23,793 nucleotides of DNA. It comes from CAYVAR01 sp964449675. Lineage in GTDB: Bacteria > Patescibacteriota > Microgenomatia > UBA10105 > UBA927. The notes beneath the pieces were generated by a model. The model was not told where the DNA came from, did no database searches, and worked only from the letters and a program-made list of their open reading frames with translations. This document shows, one piece after another, positions 5,990 to 11,929 of this stretch; the first letter of the stretch is position 1, and each line of letters begins with the position of its first letter. The stretch lies in the NCBI GenBank assembly GCA_964449675.1, contig CAYVAR010000021.1, forward strand, positions 1 through 23,793, in the 5' to 3' direction. Made by a program: the position numbers and the translations under genes.

Positions 5990-6511
5990 TCAAATACTGG
6001 GCTTCTCCAGGGGGATTTTTTCAGTTAACCATGAGGCGGCATTATCGACCCAATTTTTTTCCGGCTCCTCACGGAACGGAATATGTTTTGCTATGTATTC
6101 GCGTATTTTTTCTTTATGTTCATGACCCAAAAGGATAATCACGCGCGGACTTCCAAAAGGACGCAGCACTAAAAGTGTTTGTCCCCATTGCTCCTCGTAC
6201 CAAAAATCAACTAACGTTTCCCATCGGTAAAAATGTCCGGCACTCTCGATGCCTAGATTTGTAACCTTATGCCTCACCTCTTCTGGCGGCACGGTTGAAA
6301 GGACGTAGATAAGGAAAACGATAGAAAGCACTGCAGCAATGAGCAAAAACTCTCGTGCAAATACGAGGATGATGGTGAGAAGAAATACAATGGCGCCGAT
6401 ATTGGTAAAGTATTCTTTATCTCGCTTTTTAAAAAGTCTCGACGGAGAAGACCAGGACACGTAGACTTCTTCGCGCTTTTCTTCTTGCGAACCGGCAGCA
6501 TCTTTATCCAT
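5990..6511 (-). CDS. Two-helix membrane protein of unknown function
   Basis: From the ATG at 6511 the protein has 173 aa. A hydrophilic N-terminus (SQEEKREEVYVSWSSPSR) precedes two closely spaced membrane helices (IGAIVFLLTIILVFA and FLLIAAVLSIVFLIYVLS). A soluble C-terminal domain follows (VTNLGIESAGHFYRWETLVDFW...), whose strand pattern recalls bacterial PH-like domains. I do not assign a function. A TTG six codons upstream is rejected because the -10 hexamer TATACT lies 6 nt before the ATG. It is a single gene between the toxin-antitoxin pair and the deaminase. Confidence 0.7.
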   Translation of the reverse strand: MDKDAAGSQEEKREEVYVSWSSPSRLFKKRDKEYFTNIGAIVFLLTIILVFAREFLLIAAVLSIVFLIYVLSTVPPEEVRHKVTNLGIESAGHFYRWETLVDFWYEEQWGQTLLVLRPFGSPRVIILLGHEHKEKIREYIAKHIPFREEPEKNWVDNAASWLTEKIPLEKPSI

Positions 6512-6523
6512 GTAACTAGTATA
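6512..6523 (-). promoter_or_regulatory. Leaderless-type promoter of the membrane protein gene
   Basis: On the minus strand TATACT (6518-6523) is followed by AGTTAC and the ATG at 6511, the same 6-nt geometry as at 198-209 and 1621-1632. Confidence 0.6.
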
Positions 6524-6557
6524 TATCAAAAAACAAATGGAGAAAATGACACAATAA

Positions 6558-6574
6558 CTGGGTCTGTAACCCAG
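6558..6574 (-). terminator. Hairpin after the deaminase gene
   Basis: CTGGGT-CTGTA-ACCCAG starts 3 nt after the deaminase stop. On the minus strand it is followed by TTATTGTGTCATTTTC, a weak T-rich stretch, so termination is plausible but not certain. Confidence 0.45.
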
Positions 6575-6577
6575 CCG

Positions 6578-7030
6578 TTATAATAGCTTTCCAAGCAATT
6601 TATTTCTCTGCTCGACGCATTCTTTTTCTAAAATTCCACCTTTAACAATAATTGGGTATTTTTTTGAAAAGGAAGCCAACCATTCGGCTTTTAAAGGTAA
6701 TGAAGCTGATGGTTCAGTTGGAGCCCCGAAATAATTATAGGAAACTTGTGCCTTAATCATAGCAGTCAAACATGTGGGACAAGGTTCCGAAGTAGTATAA
6801 AAAGAAAATCCTCTTAAAGACTTTGTGCCTAATTTTTTACAAAGATAGCGAATCGCATTGATTTCTCCATGGGCGGTTGGATCAATTAATTCATTTTGAC
6901 GATCATGATCTTTCCAGATTACATCTCCATGCTGATCAACCACTACCACAGCGAATGGGCCGTTATCATCTTTAACGGAAAGTTCTGCTTCTTCAATTGC
7001 CAGACGCATGAATTCTTCTTGAGTTTTCAT
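6578..7030 (-). CDS. Zinc-dependent nucleoside/base deaminase
   Basis: This 150-aa protein belongs to the cytidine/guanine deaminase superfamily. The metal site is TAHGEINAI (His54, catalytic Glu56) and SEPCPTC (Cys84, Cys87). The HGE version and the length match guanine-deaminase-like or general nucleoside deaminases better than TadA, whose motif is HAE. It would hydrolyse an exocyclic amino group on a purine or pyrimidine base. Its ATG overlaps the TGA of the broken GIY-YIG gene (ATGA), so translation was probably coupled to that gene. A TGTAAT hexamer 6 nt before the ATG may now drive it separately. Confidence 0.85.
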   Translation of the reverse strand: MKTQEEFMRLAIEEAELSVKDDNGPFAVVVVDQHGDVIWKDHDRQNELIDPTAHGEINAIRYLCKKLGTKSLRGFSFYTTSEPCPTCLTAMIKAQVSYNYFGAPTEPSASLPLKAEWLASFSKKYPIIVKGGILEKECVEQRNKLLGKLL

Positions 7031-7272
7031 AAATTAATTACATCGTGCTTTTTTAAAAATGCTCTCCCTGAACCGGATTTGAGATATTTTTCAAAATTAA
7101 ATGCTGTGTATTTGTTTGAGAAAGCAAAGTAAGAAAGTAGATTTATTGGTTATCGATCTTTGGTTGTAAGAACATTTCCTTTTTGATGTCTTTCTATACG
7201 ATCTTTTAAATCATGAGTGCAACCGATATATGTTCGATTGTCAGAACATTTCAACAAATATACGTAATACAT
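7027..7272 (-). pseudogene. GIY-YIG nuclease gene interrupted by one stop codon
   Basis: The minus-strand frame from the ATG at 7272 reads MYYVYLLKCSDNRTYIGCTH and continues to codon 40. It then meets TAA (7150-7152) and resumes in the same frame for 40 codons (PINLLSYFAFSNKY... EKYLKSGSGRAF) to a TGA at 7027-7029. Together these make a typical ~80-aa standalone GIY-YIG (UPF0213/YhbQ-like) protein, including the YVY/YIG motif and the C-terminal KYLKSGSG. A single change from TTA (Leu) to TAA explains the break. It could also be a sequencing error. An intact paralogue lies at 10387-10623. Confidence 0.75.
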
Positions 7273-7312
7273 AGTAGATTCGTATAATTAAATCATACTC
7301 CGTCTAACCAAA

Positions 7313-7381
7313 GGCGGACTTGTCTCGCCGAAGCTTCAGAGTAGCTCGCCTTCGCTCTTGCGAGCTACGGCGAAACGAAGG
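7313..7381 (-). repeat. Palindromic element abutting the tRNA-Ser(UGA) 3' end
   Basis: GTAGCTCGC (7341-7349) pairs perfectly with GCGAGCTAC (7360-7368), and TCGCC/GGCGA extend the stem. The minus strand starts CCTTCG right at the tRNA end and finishes with GCTTCGGCGAGACAAGTCCG, nearly identical to the block after tRNA-Ser(CGA). Confidence 0.65.
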
Positions 7382-7468
7382 CGGAAGGGGTGGGATTCGA
7401 ACCCACGGAGAGCTTGCGCCCTCACTTGTTTTCAAGACAAGCCTGTTCAACCTCTCTAGCACCCTTCC
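7382..7468 (-). tRNA. tRNA-Ser (anticodon UGA)
   Basis: A class II tRNA of 87 nt. The acceptor stem is GGAAGGG/CCCTTCC with discriminator G. The anticodon stem CTTGT/ACAAG holds the loop CTTGAAA (anticodon TGA, decoding UCA). The variable arm is AGGGC-GCAA-GCTCT, and the T-arm is GTGGG-TTCGAAT-CCCAC. CCA is not encoded. Confidence 0.95.
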
Positions 7469-7475
7469 AGTTTTT

Positions 7476-7565
7476 CCCACACCACTTGCCAAATCGGAGA
7501 TTTGGCTTAGTGTGTGGGATCCCGAAGTCGTAATCCCGCCGCTGGCGGGATACATACTTCTGGGA
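7476..7565. repeat. Two large hairpins upstream of tRNA-Ser(UGA)
   Basis: The first hairpin (7476-7518) has stems CCCACA, CACT and GCCAAATC pairing with GATTTGGC, AGTG and TGTGGG around a GGA loop. The second (7519-7565) has ATCCCGCC-GCT-GGCGGGAT in the centre, flanked by TCCCGAAGT and ACTTCTGGGA. Neither has a T-run on the minus strand. The remaining sequence up to 7653 holds no recognisable gene. Confidence 0.65.
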
Positions 7566-7653
7566 CAGGACTACCGCAATCGTCCACTATGCGACCCTTC
7601 CATATTGTAAAACAGCCTAGTATATCATATCATGGAGATATTGCCGAGTCTTT

Positions 7654-8667
7654 ATGGAAAATAGATATAAACTTCAAAAAGACGTACAAATGGTCTTTTT
7701 CAGAGCAATAGAAAGTTCAAGCGGCCTACATTCCAACCAGCTTGCATCTATTTTTTCGGTGGTTCCCAGGAGTTACAGAGATTGGCGAAGAGGAAAATAT
7801 GCTATTCCTGAATCCGTGGTAGATATTGTAGAAAAACGCTTCCATGTCTTTTTTCCAGACTCAAAGGAAGCTGCACGGAATCTCTGGGAACAGTCAAAGA
7901 TAAATGCTTCTCGTAAAGGTGCTTTTGCAATGATAAAAAAATACGGCGCTCCTGGAACTCCAGAAGGAAGAAGTAAAGGAGGCAAAAAAGGTATAAAAAC
8001 CTTAAGAGAACGTGGCTTAATTCCGCAACCAAAGCCCTTTTATTCTCCTCAGGAATACTCCGAGGAATTAGCTGAGTTTGTTGGTATATTACTTGGAGAT
8101 GGCCATATAGGAAATGAACAATGGTCTATTACAGTAAGCGCAAAAGTAGATAACAAATATTCCCATTTTATCGTTCAACTAATCCAGCATTTATTTCGTT
8201 TCAATCCGTATTATAAAATTCGCGATGACTCTAATGTCATTCTAATATCTGGAAGCAGTATTGGCGCAATTCAATATCTTACAAGCATTGGACTTAGACC
8301 AGGAAACAAGATTAAACTGCAAGTCGATGTCCCACAATGGATAAAGGAGAATCCGACGTATAGGATCGCTTGTCTACGAGGATTAGTGGACACGGATGGA
8401 GGCATATTTAAGCATGCCTACAGCGTTAATGGAAAATCTTATACCTATACAAAACTTTCATTCGTCAATCGATCAATTCCTTTACTGCAATTTGCGCTTG
8501 ATACTCTTAGAAGCCTTCAGTTCAATCCAAAAATAATCGATAAAGTGGCAAATAAACGCGTGTGGCTTTATAATCAGACTGAAGTAAAGCGATACATTAC
8601 TCTTGTCGGAACACATAATCCGAGGCTACTTAAAAACTTAGATTCTTACAAAGGAGGAGTCCGATAG
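7654..8667 (+). CDS. Standalone LAGLIDADG homing endonuclease-like protein
   Basis: This 337-aa protein has two LAGLIDADG helices, ELAEFVGILLGDG (138-150) and ACLRGLVDTDGG (239-250), each ending in the acidic residue that binds metal at the DNA cleavage site. The N-terminal third looks like a DNA-binding region: a possible helix-turn-helix with WRRGKYAIP (44-52), then a basic RSKGGKKG stretch (106-113). Such free-standing double-motif proteins are common in CPR genomes and may act as homing nucleases or as repurposed DNA-binding regulators. The last 15 bp of the gene, including the TAG stop, are the first 15 bp of tRNA-Ser(GCU), suggesting insertion next to or into a tRNA locus. Confidence 0.8.
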   Translation: MENRYKLQKDVQMVFFRAIESSSGLHSNQLASIFSVVPRSYRDWRRGKYAIPESVVDIVEKRFHVFFPDSKEAARNLWEQSKINASRKGAFAMIKKYGAPGTPEGRSKGGKKGIKTLRERGLIPQPKPFYSPQEYSEELAEFVGILLGDGHIGNEQWSITVSAKVDNKYSHFIVQLIQHLFRFNPYYKIRDDSNVILISGSSIGAIQYLTSIGLRPGNKIKLQVDVPQWIKENPTYRIACLRGLVDTDGGIFKHAYSVNGKSYTYTKLSFVNRSIPLLQFALDTLRSLQFNPKIIDKVANKRVWLYNQTEVKRYITLVGTHNPRLLKNLDSYKGGVR

Positions 8668-8739
8668 CTGGTCAATTCGGGCGGTTTGCTAAACCGCTGA
8701 GTCGCAAGGCTCGCGTGGGTTCGAATCCCACCTCCTCCG
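8653..8739 (+). tRNA. tRNA-Ser (anticodon GCU)
   Basis: A class II tRNA of 87 nt. The acceptor stem is GGAGGAG/CTCCTCC with discriminator G. The anticodon stem GCGGT/ACCGC holds the loop TTGCTAA (anticodon GCT, decoding AGC/AGU). The variable arm is GAGTC-GCAA-GGCTC, and the T-arm is GTGGG-TTCGAAT-CCCAC. CCA is not encoded. Its 5' end overlaps the LAGLIDADG coding region. Confidence 0.95.
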
Positions 8740-8755
8740 CCCAGGATATAACTGT

Positions 8756-9007
8756 ATGTCAAAGAAAGCAGTTTTATTACTTATATTACTACTGGTAGGC
8801 ACAGTCTTTCTTATTGTATCCTTTTCTAATAATTGTAATAGTTACAGTGGATTAATACCAATAAGAGAGCAACGGTGTAACTGTCTGGGGTTGATATGGG
8901 TCCCTTTTCCAAGAGGACCGGCCGATGATGGGCCAAATAGTGATGTTTGTTTGGGTGTGATTATTAAGAGAAGTTATATTGATAAACGTTTACCGAACGA
9001 CAGGTAA
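8756..9007 (+). CDS. Small Cys-containing membrane-anchored or secreted protein
   Basis: This 83-aa protein starts with a basic residue pair and a strong hydrophobic segment (AVLLLILLLVGTVFLIVSF), a signal anchor. A short outer domain follows with four Cys (NNCNSY, RCNCLG, DVCLG) and the motif WVPFPRGPADDGPNSDVC. The Cys spacing suggests disulfides outside the cell. The function is not recognised. The start is 17 nt after tRNA-Ser(GCU), and an AGGAT stretch at 8743-8747 may serve as a weak ribosome site. Confidence 0.6.
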   Translation: MSKKAVLLLILLLVGTVFLIVSFSNNCNSYSGLIPIREQRCNCLGLIWVPFPRGPADDGPNSDVCLGVIIKRSYIDKRLPNDR

Positions 9008-9051
9008 GATTTTTGTAATAAGTTCCAACATAATTACCCAGACACCGCAGA

Positions 9052-9675
9052 TTAATCTGAACTTTGCACAATGCGGATAATTCCCGAGTGTACTATAATC
9101 TCCGCTCTCTTACCCACAATTTCATTGCTAATCCCTAAACTGCTATTCCTATAAAATGAGCGCTTAGTGGTGGGGTAGAGGACTCCTCTGATTGTCACAA
9201 CTGCCTTTTGTGTATAAGGAAGTAATGATAAGTACTTATGAGTCTTAAAAATTGTACGACGTTCTTGAAGAAGAAAAACTTCATTGTTTCGGTCACGTAT
9301 TTTTGCATCGATATGCTTTTTTAACAATTTTTCCAAAAGATTAACAGCAACGAGTGTGTGATCAAAACGACTTCCGATTACTCCATAGATCACCACCCCT
9401 TTGGGCTTAAGCGATATAGCATGATCGATAGCTAGCTCAAGGTCTGTTTTATCTTTCTCTGATGGAAATTCCTTGACTGTTTTTACTTTTCTTTTTATAA
9501 GGGCACGTTCGTGGCGTGAAGTTGAATCAAAATCTCCAATGGCGACTTGAGGATGAATACCATTTATAATAAGCCAGTACGCTCCTCGATCGACGCCGAT
9601 AACGAAATCCGCGGATCGAATATCTTTCAAAAAATGCTCACCTAAATTCCCATTGGCGACAATTGCAATTTTCAC
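9052..9675 (-). CDS. Thiamine pyrophosphokinase
   Basis: This 207-aa enzyme should convert thiamine and ATP to thiamine diphosphate and AMP. The family signature is complete: GVDRGAYWL, then GIHPQVAIGDFDS, then EFPSEKDKTDLELAI, whose Asp and Glu residues bind Mg-ATP. The C-terminal thiamin-binding beta domain is also seen (LGISNEIVGKRAEIIVHSG). It is the last gene of the GIY-YIG-comF operon. The start is GTG at 9675, overlapping the comF TGA as GTGA. No thiamin biosynthesis gene is nearby, which fits salvage of thiamin from outside. Confidence 0.9.
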   Translation of the reverse strand: MKIAIVANGNLGEHFLKDIRSADFVIGVDRGAYWLIINGIHPQVAIGDFDSTSRHERALIKRKVKTVKEFPSEKDKTDLELAIDHAISLKPKGVVIYGVIGSRFDHTLVAVNLLEKLLKKHIDAKIRDRNNEVFLLQERRTIFKTHKYLSLLPYTQKAVVTIRGVLYPTTKRSFYRNSSLGISNEIVGKRAEIIVHSGIIRIVQSSD

Positions 9676-10385
9676 CGTGCCATTGTAACAGCCCAGACAA
9701 ACTTCGCGCCTTCGCGCTTCAGGACATTGGCAGCCGACCGCATCGTTGCACCGGTGGTAAAGACATCATCAAAAAGAAGAATTGCTTGCCCTGAGCTTTG
9801 TCGAAGGGCTAAATTGTTAGTTGCAAAAACTCCTATCATATTTTTTAGTCGATCTTCCCGATGCTTCATCTCTACTTGCGGAGTAATCTTTTTAATGCGT
9901 TTAAGCCTATCGGTTTGCATAGGTATATTTAATCGTTTTGAGACAAGTTTCCCGAGGATTTCTGCTTGATTAAATCCGCGAAAGCGAAAACGGGAGGGGT
10001 GAAGAGGGATGGGAGCGAGAGAAGCTTTGTAGCTTCGAAGTTTAGTTAATTCGTTAATTCGATAAGACGGGATTAACGAAATAAACTCATGAGCGAGGTC
10101 GGAAACGTAGCGGTACTTAAGGGCTTTGACCGCCTTGCGAATGATGCCGTCGTAACGGAAAAAACTCGTAAGTCCGTCAAGGGAGTATTTTGTTTGACAC
10201 CCCGGGTGTGTCGCGCCATCAATTGCCGGCTTTTCACACACCGGACAAATCGCTTCATTTTGTGCAATGAATTTTACTGAAAATCTACATGTATCACAAA
10301 AATATTTCCCTGCCTTGCCGGCAGGCAGGCCTATCCGCCCGCAACCGAGACAACGCTTGGGAAAGATGAGATCAAGAATATTCAT
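9672..10385 (-). CDS. comF: ComF family phosphoribosyltransferase-like protein
   Basis: This 237-aa protein has an N-terminal zinc-ribbon region (Cys12, Cys15, Cys30, Cys33, then Cys47, Cys50, Cys63) and a phosphoribosyltransferase domain ending in the PRPP motif LLFDDVFTTGAT (203-214). ComF proteins support DNA uptake during transformation; in CPR the gene is widespread beside competence or pilus genes. Two palindromic insertions lengthen the protein: GLPAGKAG within the zinc-ribbon loop (bases 10309-10329) and RQSSGQ just before the PRPP motif (bases 9789-9808). Neither removes a key residue. Its ATG begins 1 nt after the GIY-YIG stop, and its end overlaps the kinase gene by 4 bp. Confidence 0.9.
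   Translation of the reverse strand: MNILDLIFPKRCLGCGRIGLPAGKAGKYFCDTCRFSVKFIAQNEAICPVCEKPAIDGATHPGCQTKYSLDGLTSFFRYDGIIRKAVKALKYRYVSDLAHEFISLIPSYRINELTKLRSYKASLAPIPLHPSRFRFRGFNQAEILGKLVSKRLNIPMQTDRLKRIKKITPQVEMKHREDRLKNMIGVFATNNLALRQSSGQAILLFDDVFTTGATMRSAANVLKREGAKFVWAVTMAR
9789..9808. repeat. Palindromic element inserted in comF, copy near the PRPP motif
   Basis: CCCTGAGCTTTGTCGAAGGG shares both arms with the elements at 4123-4141 and 11086-11105. It encodes the in-frame insertion RQSSGQ. Confidence 0.75.
10309..10329. repeat. Second palindrome in comF, zinc-ribbon loop
   Basis: CCTGCC and GGCAGG arms flank TTGCCGGCA, itself mostly palindromic. It encodes GLPAGKAG between the zinc-ligand pairs Cys12/15 and Cys30/33. 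It belongs to a different palindrome family from the copy at 9789. Confidence 0.6.
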
Positions 10386-10386
10386 C

Positions 10387-10623
10387 TTATATCAGATGCT
10401 TGTTTTGAAATGCAAAGCCTGAGCTGCTTTTCATGTACTTCTCAAAGGCAATTGCCTGATTTTTCGACCGAAACGCTGAGTACCAGATTAATACCGATGG
10501 AAGGTTGTGTTTTGTTGAGTTTACGGATCCCTTCTGATGCTCAACCAACCGTTGTTTTAAATCAGAGGAATAACCAATATAAAGCGACCTGTCATGGAGT
10601 CGAAGAATATAGACGTAGTACAT
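10387..10623 (-). CDS. GIY-YIG nuclease-domain protein
   Basis: This is a complete 78-aa standalone GIY-YIG domain: YYVYILRLHDRSLYIGYSSD carries the YVY and YIG strands and RQRLVEHQKG-like features (KQRLVEHQKG) follow. NQAIAFEKYMKSSSG holds the conserved Glu. This UPF0213/YhbQ-like group is thought to cleave or bind DNA, but its role in the cell is not settled. It heads the operon with comF and the thiamine kinase (1-nt gap to comF). The start codon directly follows a GCCCC...GGGGC hairpin, and there is no Shine-Dalgarno sequence. Confidence 0.85.
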   Translation of the reverse strand: MYYVYILRLHDRSLYIGYSSDLKQRLVEHQKGSVNSTKHNLPSVLIWYSAFRSKNQAIAFEKYMKSSSGFAFQNKHLI

Positions 10624-10624
10624 T

Positions 10625-10741
10625 GCCCCACTTCGCTAAAGCTCCGCGGGGCACACTCCGCATTGAGATTTCAAGCTCTATATAATTATTGAAGTGTGGC
10701 TTACCACGCGAAGCCCCGATTGTTCGTCGGGGCGGAGTGTG
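10625..10741 (-). repeat. Composite palindromic element between tmRNA and the GIY-YIG gene
   Basis: CACACTCCGC (10652-10661) and GCGGAGTGTG (10732-10741) form a perfect 10-bp inverted repeat. Inside is the hairpin GCCCCGA-TTGTTCG-TCGGGGC (10713-10733), which shares bases with the right arm. At the left lies GCCCC...GGGGC (10625-10652). The right arm ends on the last acceptor-stem base of the tmRNA. An AT-rich stretch (TATATAATTATT, 10679-10690) in the middle may hold a promoter for the GIY-YIG operon. Confidence 0.65.
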
Positions 10742-11174
10742 GAGATGCCGAGTAATGAGCTCGGGTCCGAAGAAGTACACGAGAAACGTCTACAAGCGTA
10801 GTCTATTTACTTCTTTGTATACTACAAAATAGACAAAAAATATACAAAGTGTTGACCAATTTTACTCCGAGATCAATCGGTCCCTTGATCCCTGACGTCT
10901 CGGCTGGTGTTTGTACCTCCTCTAGTTCACCGAGAAAAACAAAAAGGAGATAACCTTAGGCGGTAAGAGCTAATTGATTAACTCCCACGAAGCTTCGGGC
11001 CATCGCATCAAGCTCTTCTTTGATAAGAGCGAGCTCAGCGCGAAGTTTTGCTTTTGTATCAGCAATTATATTTAACAAGGTTTTACCCTTCGATTGCTCT
11101 CAGGGCGTGCGGCTCTTTTGTCATCGCCGGCTTGCAGTTTTTAATGTACATCCTTCGTCGAATCAATCATCCCC
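10740..11174 (-). ncRNA. ssrA: tmRNA (SsrA RNA) with a long tag reading frame
   Basis: The 5' end GGGGATG-ATTGATTCGACG matches the tmRNA start consensus and pairs with CATCTCC at the 3' end (one G-T pair; discriminator A; CCA not encoded). Before the 3' end, GACTACGCTTGTAGACG matches the usual tmRNA 3' domain. The tag frame begins at a GCT resume codon (11061-11063) after AAATATAATT and ends at TAA (10956-10958): 35 codons, starting ADTKAKLR and ending VNQLALTA. The last residues are nonpolar, as a protease degron needs. The T-loop reads CTCATTA instead of TTCRANY. A CCCTGAG...TCGAAGGG palindrome lies in the pseudoknot 1 region. SmpB is encoded just upstream. It frees stalled ribosomes and tags their products. 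Confidence 0.9.
11086..11105. repeat. Palindromic element inside the tmRNA
   Basis: On the RNA strand it reads CCCTGAGAGCAATCGAAGGG, with the same arms as the copies in the HD gene and comF but a different 5-nt centre. It lies between the tmRNA 5' domain and the resume codon, where pseudoknot 1 is normally found. Confidence 0.65.
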
Positions 11175-11181
11175 GTTATGT

Positions 11182-11400
11182 TCAACCCAATTCTTTTTCT
11201 AATCCTATAACACTCTTAGGCAATTCACCCCGACCCAAGGCATAAGGATCTAATCTTAAACCATGCAGATCTCCTATCTCAACGATAGGATGCAGAAAAT
11301 TTGGTAGCTTCTCGCCTTCCCCCAGCTCAACTTGAAAAGGAGCACCACCTTCATCTGATACTACCCACATCGTTCTAATAGTTGGCTGATCATCGTCCAT
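11182..11400 (-). CDS. Small acidic protein of unknown function between smpB and ssrA
   Basis: This 72-aa acidic protein (MDDDQPTIRTMWVVSDEGG at the start; ELGEGEKLPNF, VEIGDLHGLRLDP later) has a composition typical of a real gene, but no family that I recognise. It ends 7 nt before the tmRNA 5' end, so the tmRNA promoter must lie within its coding region or the two are co-transcribed and processed. There is no Shine-Dalgarno sequence. A weak hexamer GATAGA lies 6 nt before the ATG. Confidence 0.5.
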   Translation of the reverse strand: MDDDQPTIRTMWVVSDEGGAPFQVELGEGEKLPNFLHPIVEIGDLHGLRLDPYALGRGELPKSVIGLEKELG

Positions 11401-11447
11401 ACAGTTTCTATCGAACTTTCCCCCAAAACCCTTCTGCTTCGTTTACG

Positions 11448-11465
11448 CTGAGTATACCGACGTGC
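11448..11465. repeat. CTGAG...CGAAG-type element, degenerate copy
   Basis: CTGAGTATACCGACGTGC differs at two positions from CTGAGTTTACCGAAGTGC at 16749-16766. It lies in the short gap between smpB and the 72-aa gene. Confidence 0.5.
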
Positions 11466-11479
11466 TCAAGGCAAACTCT

Positions 11480-11923
11480 TTATTTTATCTTCCCCCGAAA
11501 TTCTACTTCCAGTTCCCGCCTCTGGTCTTCTCGCTTCTTTTTCTCCCGTTTCTGATACTCTTTTTTTCCGCGAGCAAGGCCGATTTCGAGCTTGACTAGG
11601 GGGCCTTTAGTATACCAGGAAAGGGGGACTAAGGTCAAATTGGCGCCTTCAATCTTCCCCTTCAGACTCATTATTTCCTTTTTATGCAAAAGAAGCTTTC
11701 GTGTGCGTTTCGGATCATAGCCTTCCGGCCGGGCGTAAAGATACGGAAAAATCTGCGCGTTGACCAGGTATGCCTCTGACCTCATAAGCCGCACAAAGCT
11801 GCCATCGAGTTTCGCATGGCCGCCGCGAAGCGATTTGACCTCAGCGCCAATCAGGTGAATCCCCGCCTCAAATCGATTAAGGATTTCATAGTCGTAAAAA
11901 GCTTTGCGATTGACAATTTTCAT
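11480..11923 (-). CDS. smpB: SsrA-binding protein SmpB
   Basis: This 147-aa protein binds the tRNA-like part of tmRNA and brings it to stalled ribosomes. Family hallmarks are present: NRKAFYDYEILNRFEAGI near the N-terminus, LIGAEVKSLRGG, and DGSFVRLMRSEAYLVNAQI. RTRKLLLHKKEI and the basic tail with KKEYQKREKKKRED follow; in SmpB the tail enters the mRNA channel. The length is slightly below the usual 150-160 aa. It lies about 300 bp upstream of ssrA on the same strand, as in many bacteria. A large imperfect inverted repeat fills the gap before it. Confidence 0.95.
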   Translation of the reverse strand: MKIVNRKAFYDYEILNRFEAGIHLIGAEVKSLRGGHAKLDGSFVRLMRSEAYLVNAQIFPYLYARPEGYDPKRTRKLLLHKKEIMSLKGKIEGANLTLVPLSWYTKGPLVKLEIGLARGKKEYQKREKKKREDQRRELEVEFRGKIK

Positions 11924-11929
11924 AGGAAT

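Noticed and set aside
6578..7030. Assignment of the deaminase as TadA
   Set aside because: The active-site motif is HGE rather than HAE, and the rest fits general nucleoside or guanine deaminases better.
7027..7272. Recoded stop codon in the GIY-YIG gene
   Set aside because: The codon is TAA, and other genes use TAA and TGA as ordinary stops, so there is no sign of an alternative code.
10959..11096. Protein-coding gene ending in LALTA upstream of the GIY-YIG gene
   Set aside because: The flanking 5' and 3' sequences pair and match tmRNA, so this frame is the tmRNA tag.
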